Shown piece after piece: positions 1 through 11,012 of a stretch of 64,000 nt of DNA (within the stretch, counting starts at the first letter, position 1; the number at the start of each line of letters is the position of its first letter). The notes beneath the pieces are model-generated. The model did not search any database. It saw only the letters and a program-made list of their open reading frames with translations, and was not told the DNA's origin. The DNA comes from Macrocybe gigantea. Lineage: Eukaryota > Basidiomycota > Agaricomycetes > Agaricales > Callistosporiaceae. Made by a program: the position numbers and the translations under genes. Location: assembly GCA_011319805.1 (NCBI GenBank), contig SJRY01000299.1, positions 186,001-250,000 of the forward strand, read 5' to 3'.

Positions 1-49
1 TCCGAGAGAGAAAGTTCGATTAGGCTCACGTGTGCATTTCTTTCTTCAG

Positions 50-740
50 ACACATGGATTACATTACGTGCCGCCGACAAGGGACGGTGTATGTCCGAAA
101 GTCGTACACCGTAGACACATACCCGGAGGACCTCAAGAGCAAGGTCTACCTGCTGAAGCACTTTGAGGGATACATCATGAACCGTCTGTACGGCGAGTAC
201 GAATACACCTTTGAGGACGTCACTAGGACAAAGGGCATGGAATGGGTGCAGAAATACCTGAGGATGAAGCATGTCATCGTCTTCAAACTCAGTCACGATG
301 TTTTACAGGTGTGTTTGATCGTTCAGTTTTTACAAAAAAAAAAAGACTCACTCCTCTCGTAGTTCAACTTTTACGATCACTCCAAAGTCATTCTTTCCTC
401 TCACGGTCTCATGATCACGCACATCGACAAGAACTACAAGATGACGCGGTGGACGCTAAGCGAGGTCATGGCGCTCGCGCTCAAGCCGCCCGCGGCGCTT
501 CACGATGTCGAGCCTGAGCGCGTAAAGTTCAACCAGCGCCTCGTTGACAAGCTCAAGTACTGCAAGGAGGTGCTTGTCAGCATACAGAGCGCCGCTGGTG
601 GCGATGAGCTCGGTGGGAGCCAAACCGCTGGCAGTGCGGTGGCTATGGCGCCTGCAACAGCCGCCGGTGTGAACATGATAGCGTCCGCCGCGGCGAGCCT
701 CGGCGTCAGCACGAGGGCGTCCAAGCCATCCTTGCGATAG
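50..740 (+). CDS. CDC5: Polo-like kinase, C-terminal polo-box region (5' truncated)
   Basis: This is the 3' end of a mitotic serine/threonine kinase of the Polo/Cdc5/Plo1 family; the kinase domain lies before the window. Two exons are visible. Exon 50-308 follows a TTTCTTCAG acceptor and ends in DVLQ before a GTGTGT donor. Exon 363-740 runs to TAG. Joined, they read through the polo-box signature: DLKSKVYLLKHFEGY, then FNFYDHSKVILSSHG and ITHIDKNYKMTRWTL. The polo box binds phosphorylated docking sites and targets the kinase to spindle poles, kinetochores and the division site. After the polo box there is an Ala/Gly/Ser-rich tail of about 60 residues, which I do not recognise as a domain. The family call is firm; the choice of symbol follows the yeast name. 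Confidence 0.93.
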
Positions 741-1400
741 CGCATGAAAAGCATGATCTCACGTCTAGATCTTCCCATAGAAACGTCGAAGAAAAGAAAA
801 GAAGCAAACGAGCTGTGTGTCCAAAGGACAATCCATCATAGGCTTTCCTATACTCTTTTTGTTTTCCGTGTTTTGTTTATTACAATATCTCCCATCCCTC
901 CCTGTCCTCCCCGCTTTACCTTTTTTTATATCTTCTCTTATGAGACGGCGATGCTAGGTCGTCCGCCTCGTTTGCTTCCTTCCCTCCGTTTACCTGCTAT
1001 CTCTCCTTTTTTTTTTTTTTGACTCTGTTGAATTATCATGATCATCGCGCTCTACTTTTTCTTTTCATTCCTTCCCCGGCAATCGGAAGCACGTCCATAA
1101 CGTCTGTGTTAATTGATACCCCATAGTGAACCAGAATGCTTCTGTCTCGATTCATTTAAGATTTCTGAAGGCTGCGTGCCGTATGAACTTCTTGATGTTG
1201 AAACTCAAAGACAATCGCTACCAAGAACGGGGTTTGTGGGGTCAAGTGCGTCCATGGTCTCAGGAGGGCACTGCCGACTTCGCATAGACGGGTTGTCACC
1301 TCCGAATCCAGGAAATCGGATGTGCTTGAGATTTTCCCTTGGAAATTGAGCAAAGTACATGCATTCCAGCGGTACAACAAGTTCCATGGTGCCACCGAAC
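741..1400. other. Convergent intergenic region
   Basis: This lies between the 3' ends of the polo kinase gene (+) and the GH43-like gene (-). It contains T-rich and pyrimidine-rich stretches around 860-1020 that would suit 3' UTR and poly(A) signals. I see no coding or RNA gene in it. Confidence 0.6.
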
Positions 1401-2748
1401 CTACTGTTTCAGGACAGTGCCATGTCGGACTACACCGCTCAGCCCCAGGAGCGTCTGGTACGCTGACCAGTTATATAGGTCACTAGAGTCCGAGTAGATG
1501 TATTTGCCTGCAGATCGGAAGTCCAAGGAGAGAGTCAGTTTCTGTTTCAGTCGATATACACAGTGATGGCAAACAATCACCTGAATTGAACCCGTCTGCG
1601 TACCTATGATAGACCAATGAACGACCTGTCCCGCGACGGAGCTGCGACAGAGCACTCACAGGCGGAATTTTCCGTTAGGCAGTACGGTGATGCAGGGTCC
1701 TTCGGCCTGGCCCCATCCCGCGAAATCACCAGTTTGAACAAAAGAGTATGGACCCGTCAAGCTCGAAGCGACGGCGTGCTCGATGGTCTTCTTTCCATTA
1801 GACTCGGCCTTGGTGAAGATGTGGTACTGATTGCTGAGCAGTGATTAGGATGAGCGACGCCTAGGTTCAACCAACTCATGGTCGACTTTTGCTCACTTGA
1901 AAAAGACCGGGAAGGTGTCGATGTATCCGAGCCTGGCGTTCGAGATTCCGGAGAGGACGACTGGGCCGGACCACTCTGTCAGCGTTGAATCCAGCGCCGT
2001 GAAGGCGTACGGGAGGAATGGGCCATAACTGCCAGTCGATAAGGAGACGATAATGTTGAGCTTGCCGGTTTTAGGGTCCTTGAAGAATTCCTGTGTGCAT
2101 AGATGAGCTTGGAGGTACAACACCGGAAACGACGATCCGGGTCCTTCTCACAGGCGCCCAAGTGTTCACTGGAGCGATGACGGAAGAAGCGGTCGACACG
2201 GTCGTCAGAAGGCTCCAGGACTGTAGGTTGGTGCTGCTCTGAGAGTCAATCAGCGACAAGTTGCGAACTATTGTCGAAACAGATTGCGAACCGCGATCGC
2301 AAAGTTCGTCCCTGTCCAGTCGGTCGTGTCTGCCGGTGCCATGAATGGATTAGGAAAACTGACCAGAAACGCATCACGAACAAGCTATGTAATATTTTCC
2401 GCTGGTTTAGGCAGAGTAAAACATCGGACTTTCTCTGACGGAATAGACTTTGACGCACTCTGTATGCAAGATCACGCTAGGGTCTCGAATAAGTCCTGCG
2501 GGAGGAGTATATGCAGGCCCCTTGAGTAACGAGAACGTCGTTCCGTCGTTGGAGGTGTACACATATAGGTTAGATTCAGATGCGGATGTGAAAGCCGTGA
2601 AAACATAAGGAGCCGATACAGCACGCTTGAAGGCCTCTGGAGAGAGGGCTGGCGTTGTCAACGTTGCATTCAATAGCGGGCTTGGAATTGCCGCCGTAGA
2701 TGCAACAGTGAGAGCTAGAGATGTCGTCAGCAAACGAAGGATGCGCAT
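1401..2748 (-). CDS. Secreted GH43-like five-bladed beta-propeller glycosidase
   Basis: The start at 2748 gives a signal peptide (MRILRLLTTSLALTVASTAA) followed by a mature domain. Spliced exons give the usual landmarks of fungal GH43-like proteins: LIRDPSVILH with the candidate catalytic-base Asp, YYIAYTTDWTGTNFAIAV, NTWAPE, DPKTGKLNIIVSLSTG, and AEGPCITVLPNGKFRLY with the Glu expected to act as acid. The last exon reads YIYSDSSDLYNWS and ends at TAG 1401-1403. Known members act on arabinan, xylan or galactan side chains outside the cell; the substrate here cannot be told from sequence. There are at least five short introns. The gene is transcribed divergently from the TFIIIC gene across about 490 nt. 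An upstream ATG at 2901 is in frame, but it precedes the signal peptide and is less likely. Confidence 0.8.
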
Positions 2749-3241
2749 ATCGGGAGCTACAAGTGGATTCGCTGCGTGCGAAGCCTTCTTAAAGCGACGA
2801 ACAAGAGACCTTGTGATGCAGCAGTGCGGAAGTCCAGCGGGCCGCCATTTGTTTGTGCCCCGCGACGACAGCAGGAATTCAGTTTTCTCCGGCGAATACA
2901 TCCGTCCACATCGTATAATAAGATGTCAGACCAGAGTTTTGCACAGCTCGCGGGCAGAGTTATGAGCCTGAGCGCATTGAAATCATTAGCTATGCACAAG
3001 TCTTCAATGACCAGCCTAGGTTGTGCAGAAGAAACGCGATGCATCGAATATCACAAGCTCTGGGGCGAAAGACTTCGGAATAACCGAAGCGCAGGAGGCC
3101 AAGACCATGAGAACTGCTGAACGGATCAAAAGCGGAAAAAGCACGCTCGGGAACGTGTATGTAGGCACGTGCCGACGAGAGCGATAAGATAAGATAAGAT
3201 GTTGCAGATCGAACCTGAGCCCATCCATGAAAAAGCAAGTC
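2749..3241. promoter_or_regulatory. Shared divergent promoter region
   Basis: These 493 bases separate the starts of the GH43-like gene (-) and the TFIIIC subunit gene (+). A GATAAGATAAGATAAGAT repeat at about 3182-3200 contains several GATA sites just before the TFIIIC start. In fungi GATA motifs bind nitrogen or light regulators such as AreA or WC-1; a role here is inference only. Short overlapping ORFs in this space look like chance. Confidence 0.45.
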
Positions 3242-6200
3242 ATGTCAAGGTCGCTGAGACCTCGCAAATCAAAGCCCAGCTACGCCTCGCTTGCGGGCTA
3301 CGACTTTGGCGAAGACGAAACTGGAGCTGGTCCATCAAAGCAGGCCATCGAGATGTCGACAGCGGCAGCGATTTTGCACCTGAAAAGCAGAACGAACGGT
3401 CAGCGGAAGAGGACGAGGACGAGGAGGCCGTGGTGGAAGAAGATGAAGATGCGATGAGTGTCGTTTCGGAGGATCGAAAAGCAGTGGTTTCAACACGAAA
3501 AAGCATTGCAAGGGCAAGGACAAGTCACGAACCAAGACTACTAGAGAAGCGGCAAAAAAAACGTCGTTGGGCGGTCAGACCCTGTCAGGTCTTTCGAAAC
3601 GCCAAATGTACGTTCTCCCGACGCCGAGCGTGCATCACCGCCACAGAGCCGTCCCCATCTACTCTCGTCTAGAACGTGTCGAGCGGCTGGTATCACCTCC
3701 TTCTCTGTTCAAGCCCGACAAGACGACGTTGACAAACGGCTTCACTCGCGACGCTAAAGTGATGGACTGGGTCAACAAGGCCTGGGGATACAACGTCGGT
3801 TGGGGCCCGTTATGGGAACTAGTTGAAGACCGAGGATGGTACAAGGAAGCTGTCGAGTCTGGTCCAGATGTCGACGCGGAAGAGAACAGGCGGCCTCGCG
3901 TATATGCGAATATTAGTGTGAAAAGCGGATGGAAGCTTTTGAGCGAAGCGTACGCGTAAAGTCGAACGACTTCATCATAACCTATATTAATAAAGCCTTG
4001 CTTGTCTAGGGAAGGCACTAAATACCTACCGACGGATGTCGCGACCACAGAAGAAGGGAACTTGAAGCCTCCGCCTGCCGTATCCTGTTACTTTGGTCCC
4101 TTTGATAAACAGGTTCGCGTCGAACTGAACATGTTTGAAGCGCTGAAAATGGGTGAGCTCGAGAATTCACTGCCACCGTTTCGAACTGACCTCGGACACA
4201 AGGTGATTTTATGCCCGAAAACACGAATCACGTATTCAACGCGGGTGGTCCTGTCTGGGGACTGGACTGGTGTCCAATCCATCCCGACGACCGTCAAAGT
4301 TCGGCCCGCGCCCTTTTCAGCTTTATTTCAGCTCATCTTATTGACCAGCTCGGTCGTTCAAGCAGTACCTCGCCGTCACACCATTCCCGACAACGTCTCA
4401 CTCTCCGGAAATAGGTGCACGAGTCAAGCGCCCCTCGTATTCGTGCATCCAGATATGGTCGCTTTGTCCGACCAGGCCACCAGACGACAATGAGCGAACT
4501 TTGGATCCAGGAGAGATGAGATGCGAGATGGTTCTCTGTCTAGACACCGGCCTGCTTTCGAGGTCAAGTGGTGTCCTCTGCCGGCACATGACGACGTATG
4601 TGGCGAAACGATTTGGATTATTCTTGATTTGTTTGTGACCTTGAATGTACCGTGGCAGCGAACCGATACCAGACGCCCAAGAAAACTAGGCATCTTAGCG
4701 GGGACGTTTGAAGACGGGTCTCTATCCATATTTGCTATCCCCGATCCGGAAGATGTCGCTCCTCGTGCTCACACTGACCTTCAGCCCGTCTATGGTGCGT
4801 CACACGACCGGACTTACCCTTGGTACAAATTATTTATTCGCTTTCAGTCCGGCTTTCCGATCCTCTGATAAGAATTGAACTACCAGAAACAAACTGTTGG
4901 TCCATCGATTGGGCGAATAGCGAGTTAATTGCTGTCGGAATGACCAACGGTGATGCTTCAGTTTCCAAAACCGACCACACCCTATTTCTCTGACCAACAA
5001 ACTACAGGTGTCATTGCAGTCTACGACGTGGGCCCCAACTCAAGCATTTGGAATGACCCAAGTCAGTCCGAGTCTGTCTGATGAATAAGGTGGCGTACTG
5101 ACAGTATGTTCTTCACAGGCTCATCCACCGTTACGGACATGCTTCCGACTCACTATCTAACGGTGCACCAATCGGCCATTCGTGCGCTCGCTTGGATCAA
5201 AGCGCCTCCAAGCACGCCTTCAGGAGCTCCATGCACGACCGACGACCCGACGGTCATCGCAAGCGGTGGCTACGACGGCGTAGAGTGCATGACGGACATC
5301 CGAGAAGGCCACGGAACGGTCATGAACCGGACGCGCGGTACGTTTGCTCCTTTTTTTTTTTTGCAGCGACTCGCCCTGAAGTGGCGTGCAAGATGTGATA
5401 AACTCGATGTGTTTCTCTCCGTATGCTGGCGGGCCGATCACGATCGACCATGAGAACATCGTCAAGGCATATTCGGCGTCTCCCAGCATGCTGGGGCGGG
5501 GGCATACACTCATGGATCCCAACGGACCTGTTTGGGTACGTATCGGATAATCTGTCCTGCCCTTCGAGATGAATGGACGTAGCCGCAGAGCATCAGCGCG
5601 TCTGAATACCACCCGCAACTGGCTGTGGGATCTGCCGATGGTATCTGCGCGACGACGAATACTCTTAGATCAACAAGAAGGGGTGGTTCAGTCGTTCGTA
5701 TATTGTGTAAAACCCAAGACATTCTTCCTGATGTCTCTTTTCTCAGCCCTTTTTCGTGCACAAGATCTTCCAGCTAGATTATAACCGCAAATCAGGGGTC
5801 TACCGTATGCTAGAGAGATTCCTTCCACAAGTTCGCTCTTCCTATCTTCTTCATTAAGCATCTTTCTCTGATGTCCCGGATCCTACTGCCAGGAGATGCA
5901 AGAACGACCCACGCCGGCAAAGCGAAGGAGACCGGGAAAGCGAACGCGTTGGGCAGCACGGGTGCTTGGTCGCAGCAGGTCGGCGTCCACAGGGTGGTGT
6001 GGAACAGCGCGAATGGCCTCGGCGCAGCGGGTTTGCTGGCGTCCGCGACGGCGTCGGGTCTGTGCAGGGTGGACGACTTGTGGGGCCGGTGGATGAAGAA
6101 CAAGGTGCCATATGGTGGGATTGAACGCATTCGGGGCGAGTCGGAGAGGGAGAAGGCGCTGCTATGGACCTCGGCGGAGATTCGGATGATTCTGTGGCTT

Positions 6201-6245
6201 AGCTTGGCGCGTGAAGACGTGTTCTATCACAGCCCGCAGCTTTGA
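3242..6245 (+). CDS. TFC6: TFIIIC WD40 subunit (Tfc6/Sfc6/GTF3C2-like)
   Basis: This is a subunit of TFIIIC, which binds A and B boxes of tRNA genes and recruits TFIIIB and RNA polymerase III. The N terminus is basic (MSRSLRPRKSKPSYASLAGY, AT-hook-like) and then very acidic (about 3400-3460). The central part carries family phrases such as GGPVWGLDWCPIHP (4243 on), FEVKWCPLPAHDD and LGILAGTFEDGSLSIFAIP, which are WD40 blades. The last exon reads LWGRWMKNKVPYGGIERIRGE and ends at TGA 6245. An ATG at 3227, five codons upstream, is possible. The reading frame needs one extra base at about 3352, 3473, 4203 and 4552; each restores the expected family sequence. I infer sequencing error more than loss of function, because the coding sense is otherwise well kept. 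Confidence 0.8.
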
Positions 6246-7179
6246 CTAGTCACTTATATGTTATGTTCCTTACTATATTCGGACATTGATTGAAGTCGAA
6301 CCCCGATTCGGCATTGGTCCGGCATGAGGGCCTGCCTCGTCATGAAGTCCTTCTCAGTTACGCAAGCACTGAGCATGCAAATGTGCTACAGCCTTCTGCG
6401 AGCCTCCGCCAAGTCTTCCAGGATTGCCGAAAACCTTTTAGCCCAAGCAGACGATCCTACTCGGTGGAGGGAGGACCTCGAGAACAGTTTCGTTGTGCGC
6501 TGTCATTTGCGAAACGATTTCGTTCGAGGGTAATGCATAGTATGGGGATTCCCGCGTCTTCCTGGAGCTACATTGAATCTCGCATGGCCCGTTGCCTCTC
6601 AAAATCCGGATACCTACTCCACACTATGCCCATCAGCTTTGCTTTACCCGCTCTCAGCGCAATCTTGGTGTTTCTGTGGCCGGAACACTGCCGCCATTCA
6701 CCTTCGGTTCTCCCAACTGATGTCATCTGGAGGATCGCGGCATATGTATTAGGCGCACATGCTCGCTTCCAAGTCGCTTCCTTGCAATGGGCTCCTCCGT
6801 AGGGCGTGGCCAGCCGTGATACACGTCTACTTTTCGAACTTGAGCTCTGCGCTGTCCGGATGCACTCCTTAGAGAAGAGGCTAAGAAGGGAAAATTCGTC
6901 ACGTCAATGACTTGCTTGTTTGATGACAATCACACAGGAGAAGATGAAGAGACGTTGTATGCGCACCTCACCTGACGCTGATATTGTAGCGGCATTTAGG
7001 TACCGGACGAGTCGACGACTATCCGCCGTATCGGAAGAGATTTTAACTCTTCGCGGTTGTTCTCTGGCGATAGCCCCAGTACTTGAAGTCATCAACGGAG
7101 CTGCAGAGTCCAGATCCCTCGTACGGTTTTTTTCTTTACCGTTTTTAACGGACATCATTCATATAGCTGACAACTCCCA
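6246..7179. other. Unassigned stretch before the accessory island
   Basis: A 170-codon open frame (6290-6802, +) ends with a short F-box-like phrase, LPTDVIWRIAAYVL. There is no supporting family match that I recognise and no clear exon pattern. It could be the 5' part of the decayed gene that follows at 7180, or chance. No RNA gene was seen. Confidence 0.3.
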
Positions 7180-7640
7180 TTAGGATATATGCGTGTTCCA
7201 TTTGTGAAAACCATGCCTGTCCACCTGTGCTGCCCTGTGATGGGAAGCTGCCTCGTTTTCTGAGCTGTACTTCAAGAACGCCCAAATTAAGAATGTCGAT
7301 TTGCCGCCTGCAACAGATAATACGTGCCACCGAGATGATACTCTTCCTGATGCAAGGGAGGATCTCAAATCTCGGACTTCCCCGCCATTGTTCTCTCTCG
7401 CAGACGCCGATGGTCCGTCAGACTTCATTATTATGGCATTCGCTTGAAAGACGCCTGACACGCGGCACCGATACCGAGAGTTATCGATCACACGTCTTCT
7501 GCCTGCCCATGACCCAGATGCGCGGAGCCAAAGTCGGGGTCTCGTTACCCCGATCGGGCTTGTAGACTTCGGCTATCCCAGATTGCGCAGACTTCCAGCT
7601 CAACGACGGGAAGTTTCATTGAGCTACCCTTCCATGCATG
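7180..7640 (+). pseudogene. Decayed coding remnant upstream of copy A
   Basis: This stretch is recognisably similar to 19370-19790 on the opposite strand, upstream of copy C. Matching phrases include DGKLPRF, KNVDL versus TNVDF, DADGPSDF versus DPDGRCDF, and a long shared piece around TRHRYRELS versus TRHRYKGYQS. Neither copy has one open frame; stops and shifts interrupt both. I do not recognise the protein, and an F-box-type gene is only a guess. The similarity shows that the duplicated unit once included more than the NTPase gene. Confidence 0.4.
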
Positions 7641-7689
7641 ACTGGAATCCGCACATCGCCCACTGCCCAGGTTGATGTGTCTGCGATTA

Positions 7690-7833
7690 AAGACCACGTG
7701 CCAATGCAAGTACCCAATCATCGATCATCAACACGAATTGCGGCCCTATTGTCCATGAAACACATATACAGGGCCTTTAGGCCAGCCCCAAGTGCCTCGT
7801 CCTTCTCTCGTTCATCGACATACATAACGCAAT
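7690..7833 (+). promoter_or_regulatory. Copy A promoter module shared with copies B and C
   Basis: Read towards the gene, the three paralogues share an ordered set of motifs: a TCATCGATNATC-like block, then a GGCC(C)NATTGTCC block followed by TGAA, a TATA-like ATATAC, and a core just before the start, CTCTCGTTCATCG followed by CATACATAAC. In A the core ends at the ATG at 7834. The conservation across copies whose first exons differ suggests selection or recent spread of this control region. Confidence 0.55.
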
Positions 7834-10765
7834 ATGACGGAAATTCAAGAACTCGAATCAAAGCCAGTTGATCTTTGCGAAGAACTCAATAATGTTATGC
7901 GCGACATTGTTCCCATAATCCGGCGTGCCGGTGCCACACCGCAAATGATACTGCGACGTGTGCTGCTACATGCACCGGAGGAGTTGAAACTCATTCAGCC
8001 GGACCCAAAGGGTGGCGGGGATTATGCACGTTTGGCCCAGGAGCTGATTTGGAACCATCCCGATCTCGAGAGATACACAGCGGCCGCATTTGAAAGCGGG
8101 GATTATACCACACTTGCTTGCCTAGGTAGGTTTCCGATCTCATATCGATCCATGTCTAGTTCTCATTGTTTTATAGATGTATTGCAAGAGAGCACTTTGG
8201 TTGGAGCTGTCAATGTCAGGAATCAGAGCAATTATATCGACGACGGTGAGGTTTTCGACGACACTTATATCGTTCTTCTACTCATCTAGATCATTCATCA
8301 CGAAGATACAAGAGGTGTTTCTCATTGATTGCAATGCTTGCATCCTAGATCTGACTCTTGCCTGTCCAAGCAATGAGGTTGGCTTGGGCTACCCCCTACA
8401 TAGGCAACTCTCACGAGCTTCTGTTTCATGCACTGGAGGACCAATTACAATCTTCCACCCATTTGATGTATCCCGAAAGCATGACGTCGATAATACAATC
8501 GTCCGGAACTGGGAAATCCAGGATGGCAAATGAGACTCGGAAGCTTGTCTTTGCCATCCCTTTCAATATTAGACGTCCCACCATGGATCGACATTGTGAG
8601 TACTCAATACTGTTTTCGTACTTCCCATCCTCTAAATGATGTGCAGTCGGCGTTTACCCACCATCTGACTCCAAGATATACGACTATCTCGTTGTCAAAG
8701 GCGACGACAACAACTATTTCGATCATTTCTTGCGATTCTTTGACGCACTATTTCGAAATGTCCTGAATCTATTTAATGAACAATTTCGTTTCGAAAATGA
8801 CCGCCGCGGGAAGAATTGGAAACCGGATAGCCGCGAACTCGCAGAGTGGTGGTCGGAAGTGCTCGATAAGAATAGAGAAGAACTATACGAGAAAATCGTT
8901 GCGGATGCACTGATACAAGCAACGGTGAGTATCGTTACTGTCGTTGAAGTGAAAGCATGACGATAATCGATAATCTGGAACAGGCCACGACGAGAGGGCG
9001 AGCAACAGACTCGTTGAAGCGACTTCTGCAAGTCATAAAAGAGAAGACCGCAGATCGTCGCAAAGGGGAAGAGCCCAATAATATTCCACTAGAGCTGCTG
9101 ATTTATTTCGACGAAGCACAAAACCTTCTCTTATGGAACGGCTCTCGTTATCATCAATTGTGTTGTGCTATCAGCTCTATCAAAATCACGAGGATCAGCA
9201 CCGTCTTTTATCTTTTTCTGTCAACCAATCCATATGTCGCCAAGTACTCACCACCAGTTAGAATTTCCTCATCGGCGCGGTACGTGCCCACCAGAATCTC
9301 ATTCCCATCTCCCATTACATGGACGCCTTTTGACTGTCATTCGTCATTACTCGATCAAGAAACACGAATCAGAGCGGGACCTGATCTGACATTGGAATCT
9401 GTACAGAGTTTTGATTTTATGGTCAGATTTGGTCGACCACTGTAAGTCTTGATATTGTCGTTTCAGATCGAGTTTTCATGTCTTTTTTTCGTTAAATAGA
9501 TTTTGGTCAGTCTACAAGGGATATCGTGAAGCAGGTATTGGAAGGCCCGGGAGAATGTCAAATATCTCGCTTTCGACAAACTGATCAAATCCCTAAATTC
9601 TTCACGCTGGAGGATGGTAGCGATCGACGTCATCCATCATCTAGATTATGAACCGCGGCGGACAAGTGCGGGTGTTTACGAGTCGAACCTGGTGGAGAAC
9701 TATATGCGCATGCTGTATTCGATCTCGGAGGACCACGTTTACATGCGTTCTGGGTATCCGTCAGAGCCAATTCTGGCAGAGACTGCCTGTGATTACCTCT
9801 GGTCATTGGAAGAGAAAGAGCCGAGGATCATCATGGAAACTCTGAACCGTGGAGAAAACAATGAGCTTCTATCAAAGGAGGAATCGGATGAACTGATGGC
9901 GCGGATTCTACTTTCGGGTACATATCGTAGGGCCGTACACAAAGGAAGAGTGATTCGGCACCCGAAGTCACTCTATTACCACCAAGGCTGTCCGCTGCTG
10001 ACGTTCCTGTGCGAGCTCTTGTCGGAAACATTCATTGACAAGGTCCTCCAATCTTATGCGGACGGCCGAGAATCGGGATTGGATCTCAAGACGGCAATGA
10101 AGACTGGCATCGTTCGATTCACTCATTTTATCAAAGCGGGCGACGACAGTTCAGTCACGGCCGAGGCTGCATGGGCGGCGTTCATTCGAGGCGCAGCTAT
10201 CATCTGCAAGAATTGCCAAGCAACTATCGACCTGATCATTCCTGTCTTTCTTTGCGACGATCCCGAAAAGACACCGCTATGCGAGCATGCGATGACAGCT
10301 ATATTTGTACGGGTTCGCGACCGGAGCCGTGCTCTGCCTTTGATCCATGCCGAGGTGGATGCTCTGGAGCTCAAGTTCTTCCGACCTGGAGGAAAGTGCG
10401 ACCACCAGCAGCGTCCGCAAGTCAAGGAACCTGTGCCGTTCATGATGCTGATCATGGATCTGCGAGCTCACTGGCTGGCTGGATCATCAGTGTCTTCTGA
10501 TGATGACGTTCATCACGAGCAGCGAGCGAACACGTCCAACCCGCAGGAACGAAGTCGCTATACGATCTGCGTCCGAGGCTGTTCAAACACGGTCTACAAG
10601 GGCATTCGCCAGGAAGACGAGAAGGAATTTGCGAAATTCCTTCGATCGAGCGACTGTTACAACTGGCTGGCGAATGATCGTCTCGATGGTTCTGTAGTGC
10701 AAGATCAGAATTCGGAACGGGAGGGTGTCGTTGTGGGCGACGCCTGTTATGCAGGGCTTGCATGA
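7834..10765 (+). pseudogene. Paralogue A: P-loop NTPase with C-terminal nuclease-like domain, decayed
   Basis: Six or seven exons match copy C almost base for base, introns included, from about 8040 onward. Domains in order: an alpha-rich N terminus (about 95 residues); Walker A SSGTGKSRM (8499-8525); a middle helical part (FFDALFRNVLNLF, ELAEWW); Walker B LLIYFDEAQ (about 9100-9120); a sensor-like LFLST; and an FGRPL arginine motif. The C-terminal half has a PD-(D/E)XK-like core around IDLIIPVFLCDD (10228 on). After FGRPL the frame is broken: at 9547-9552 A has one G fewer than C in a G run and meets TGA at 9582-9584. It also lacks 21 codons near 10650 and five codons after Walker B, and ends in an unrelated short tail. 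Other possibilities are an assembly error for the G run only; the deletions would remain. Confidence 0.7.
8040..10755 (+). repeat. Large inverted duplication, left arm
   Basis: This arm matches 15940-18740 on the opposite strand with near identity through exons and introns. Long stretches, for example 10141-10400, agree base for base by eye. Differences include a one-base G loss at 9547-9552, a 15-base gap near 9130 and a 63-base gap near 10650, all in this arm. Confidence 0.85.
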
Positions 10766-11012
10766 ATAGCTTCAAGAAGACGTTCACACTCGATCAAGAC
10801 ATCCAACTCGCTGAGACCACGGGCATTTTACGCTTGACGACAGATGCGCTCGAACAATAAAGAAGGAATGAGTAATGTACATGGATATTTGAACAAAAAA
10901 AAAGTACAAGATGGGGGTTTGGTCGTAAATAATATATTGCACAAAGTCGGCGATGAGTAGGGTATTGCAAGTCCGTCAGTGTTGATGGAGTGTAGCCGGG
11001 TCGCTGATGCTT
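10766..11012. other. 3' flank of copy A and of the serine-rich gene
   Basis: A short convergent space. It has an A run at 10894-10902 and AT-rich sequence that could serve as poly(A) signals on either strand. No gene seen. Confidence 0.5.

Noticed and set aside
6285..6375. B-box-like GGGGTTCGACTTC on the minus strand
   Set aside because: No A box and no cloverleaf can be formed around it.
6290..6802. 170-codon frame considered as an F-box protein
   Set aside because: Only one short phrase resembles an F-box; no repeats, exon structure or start context support it.
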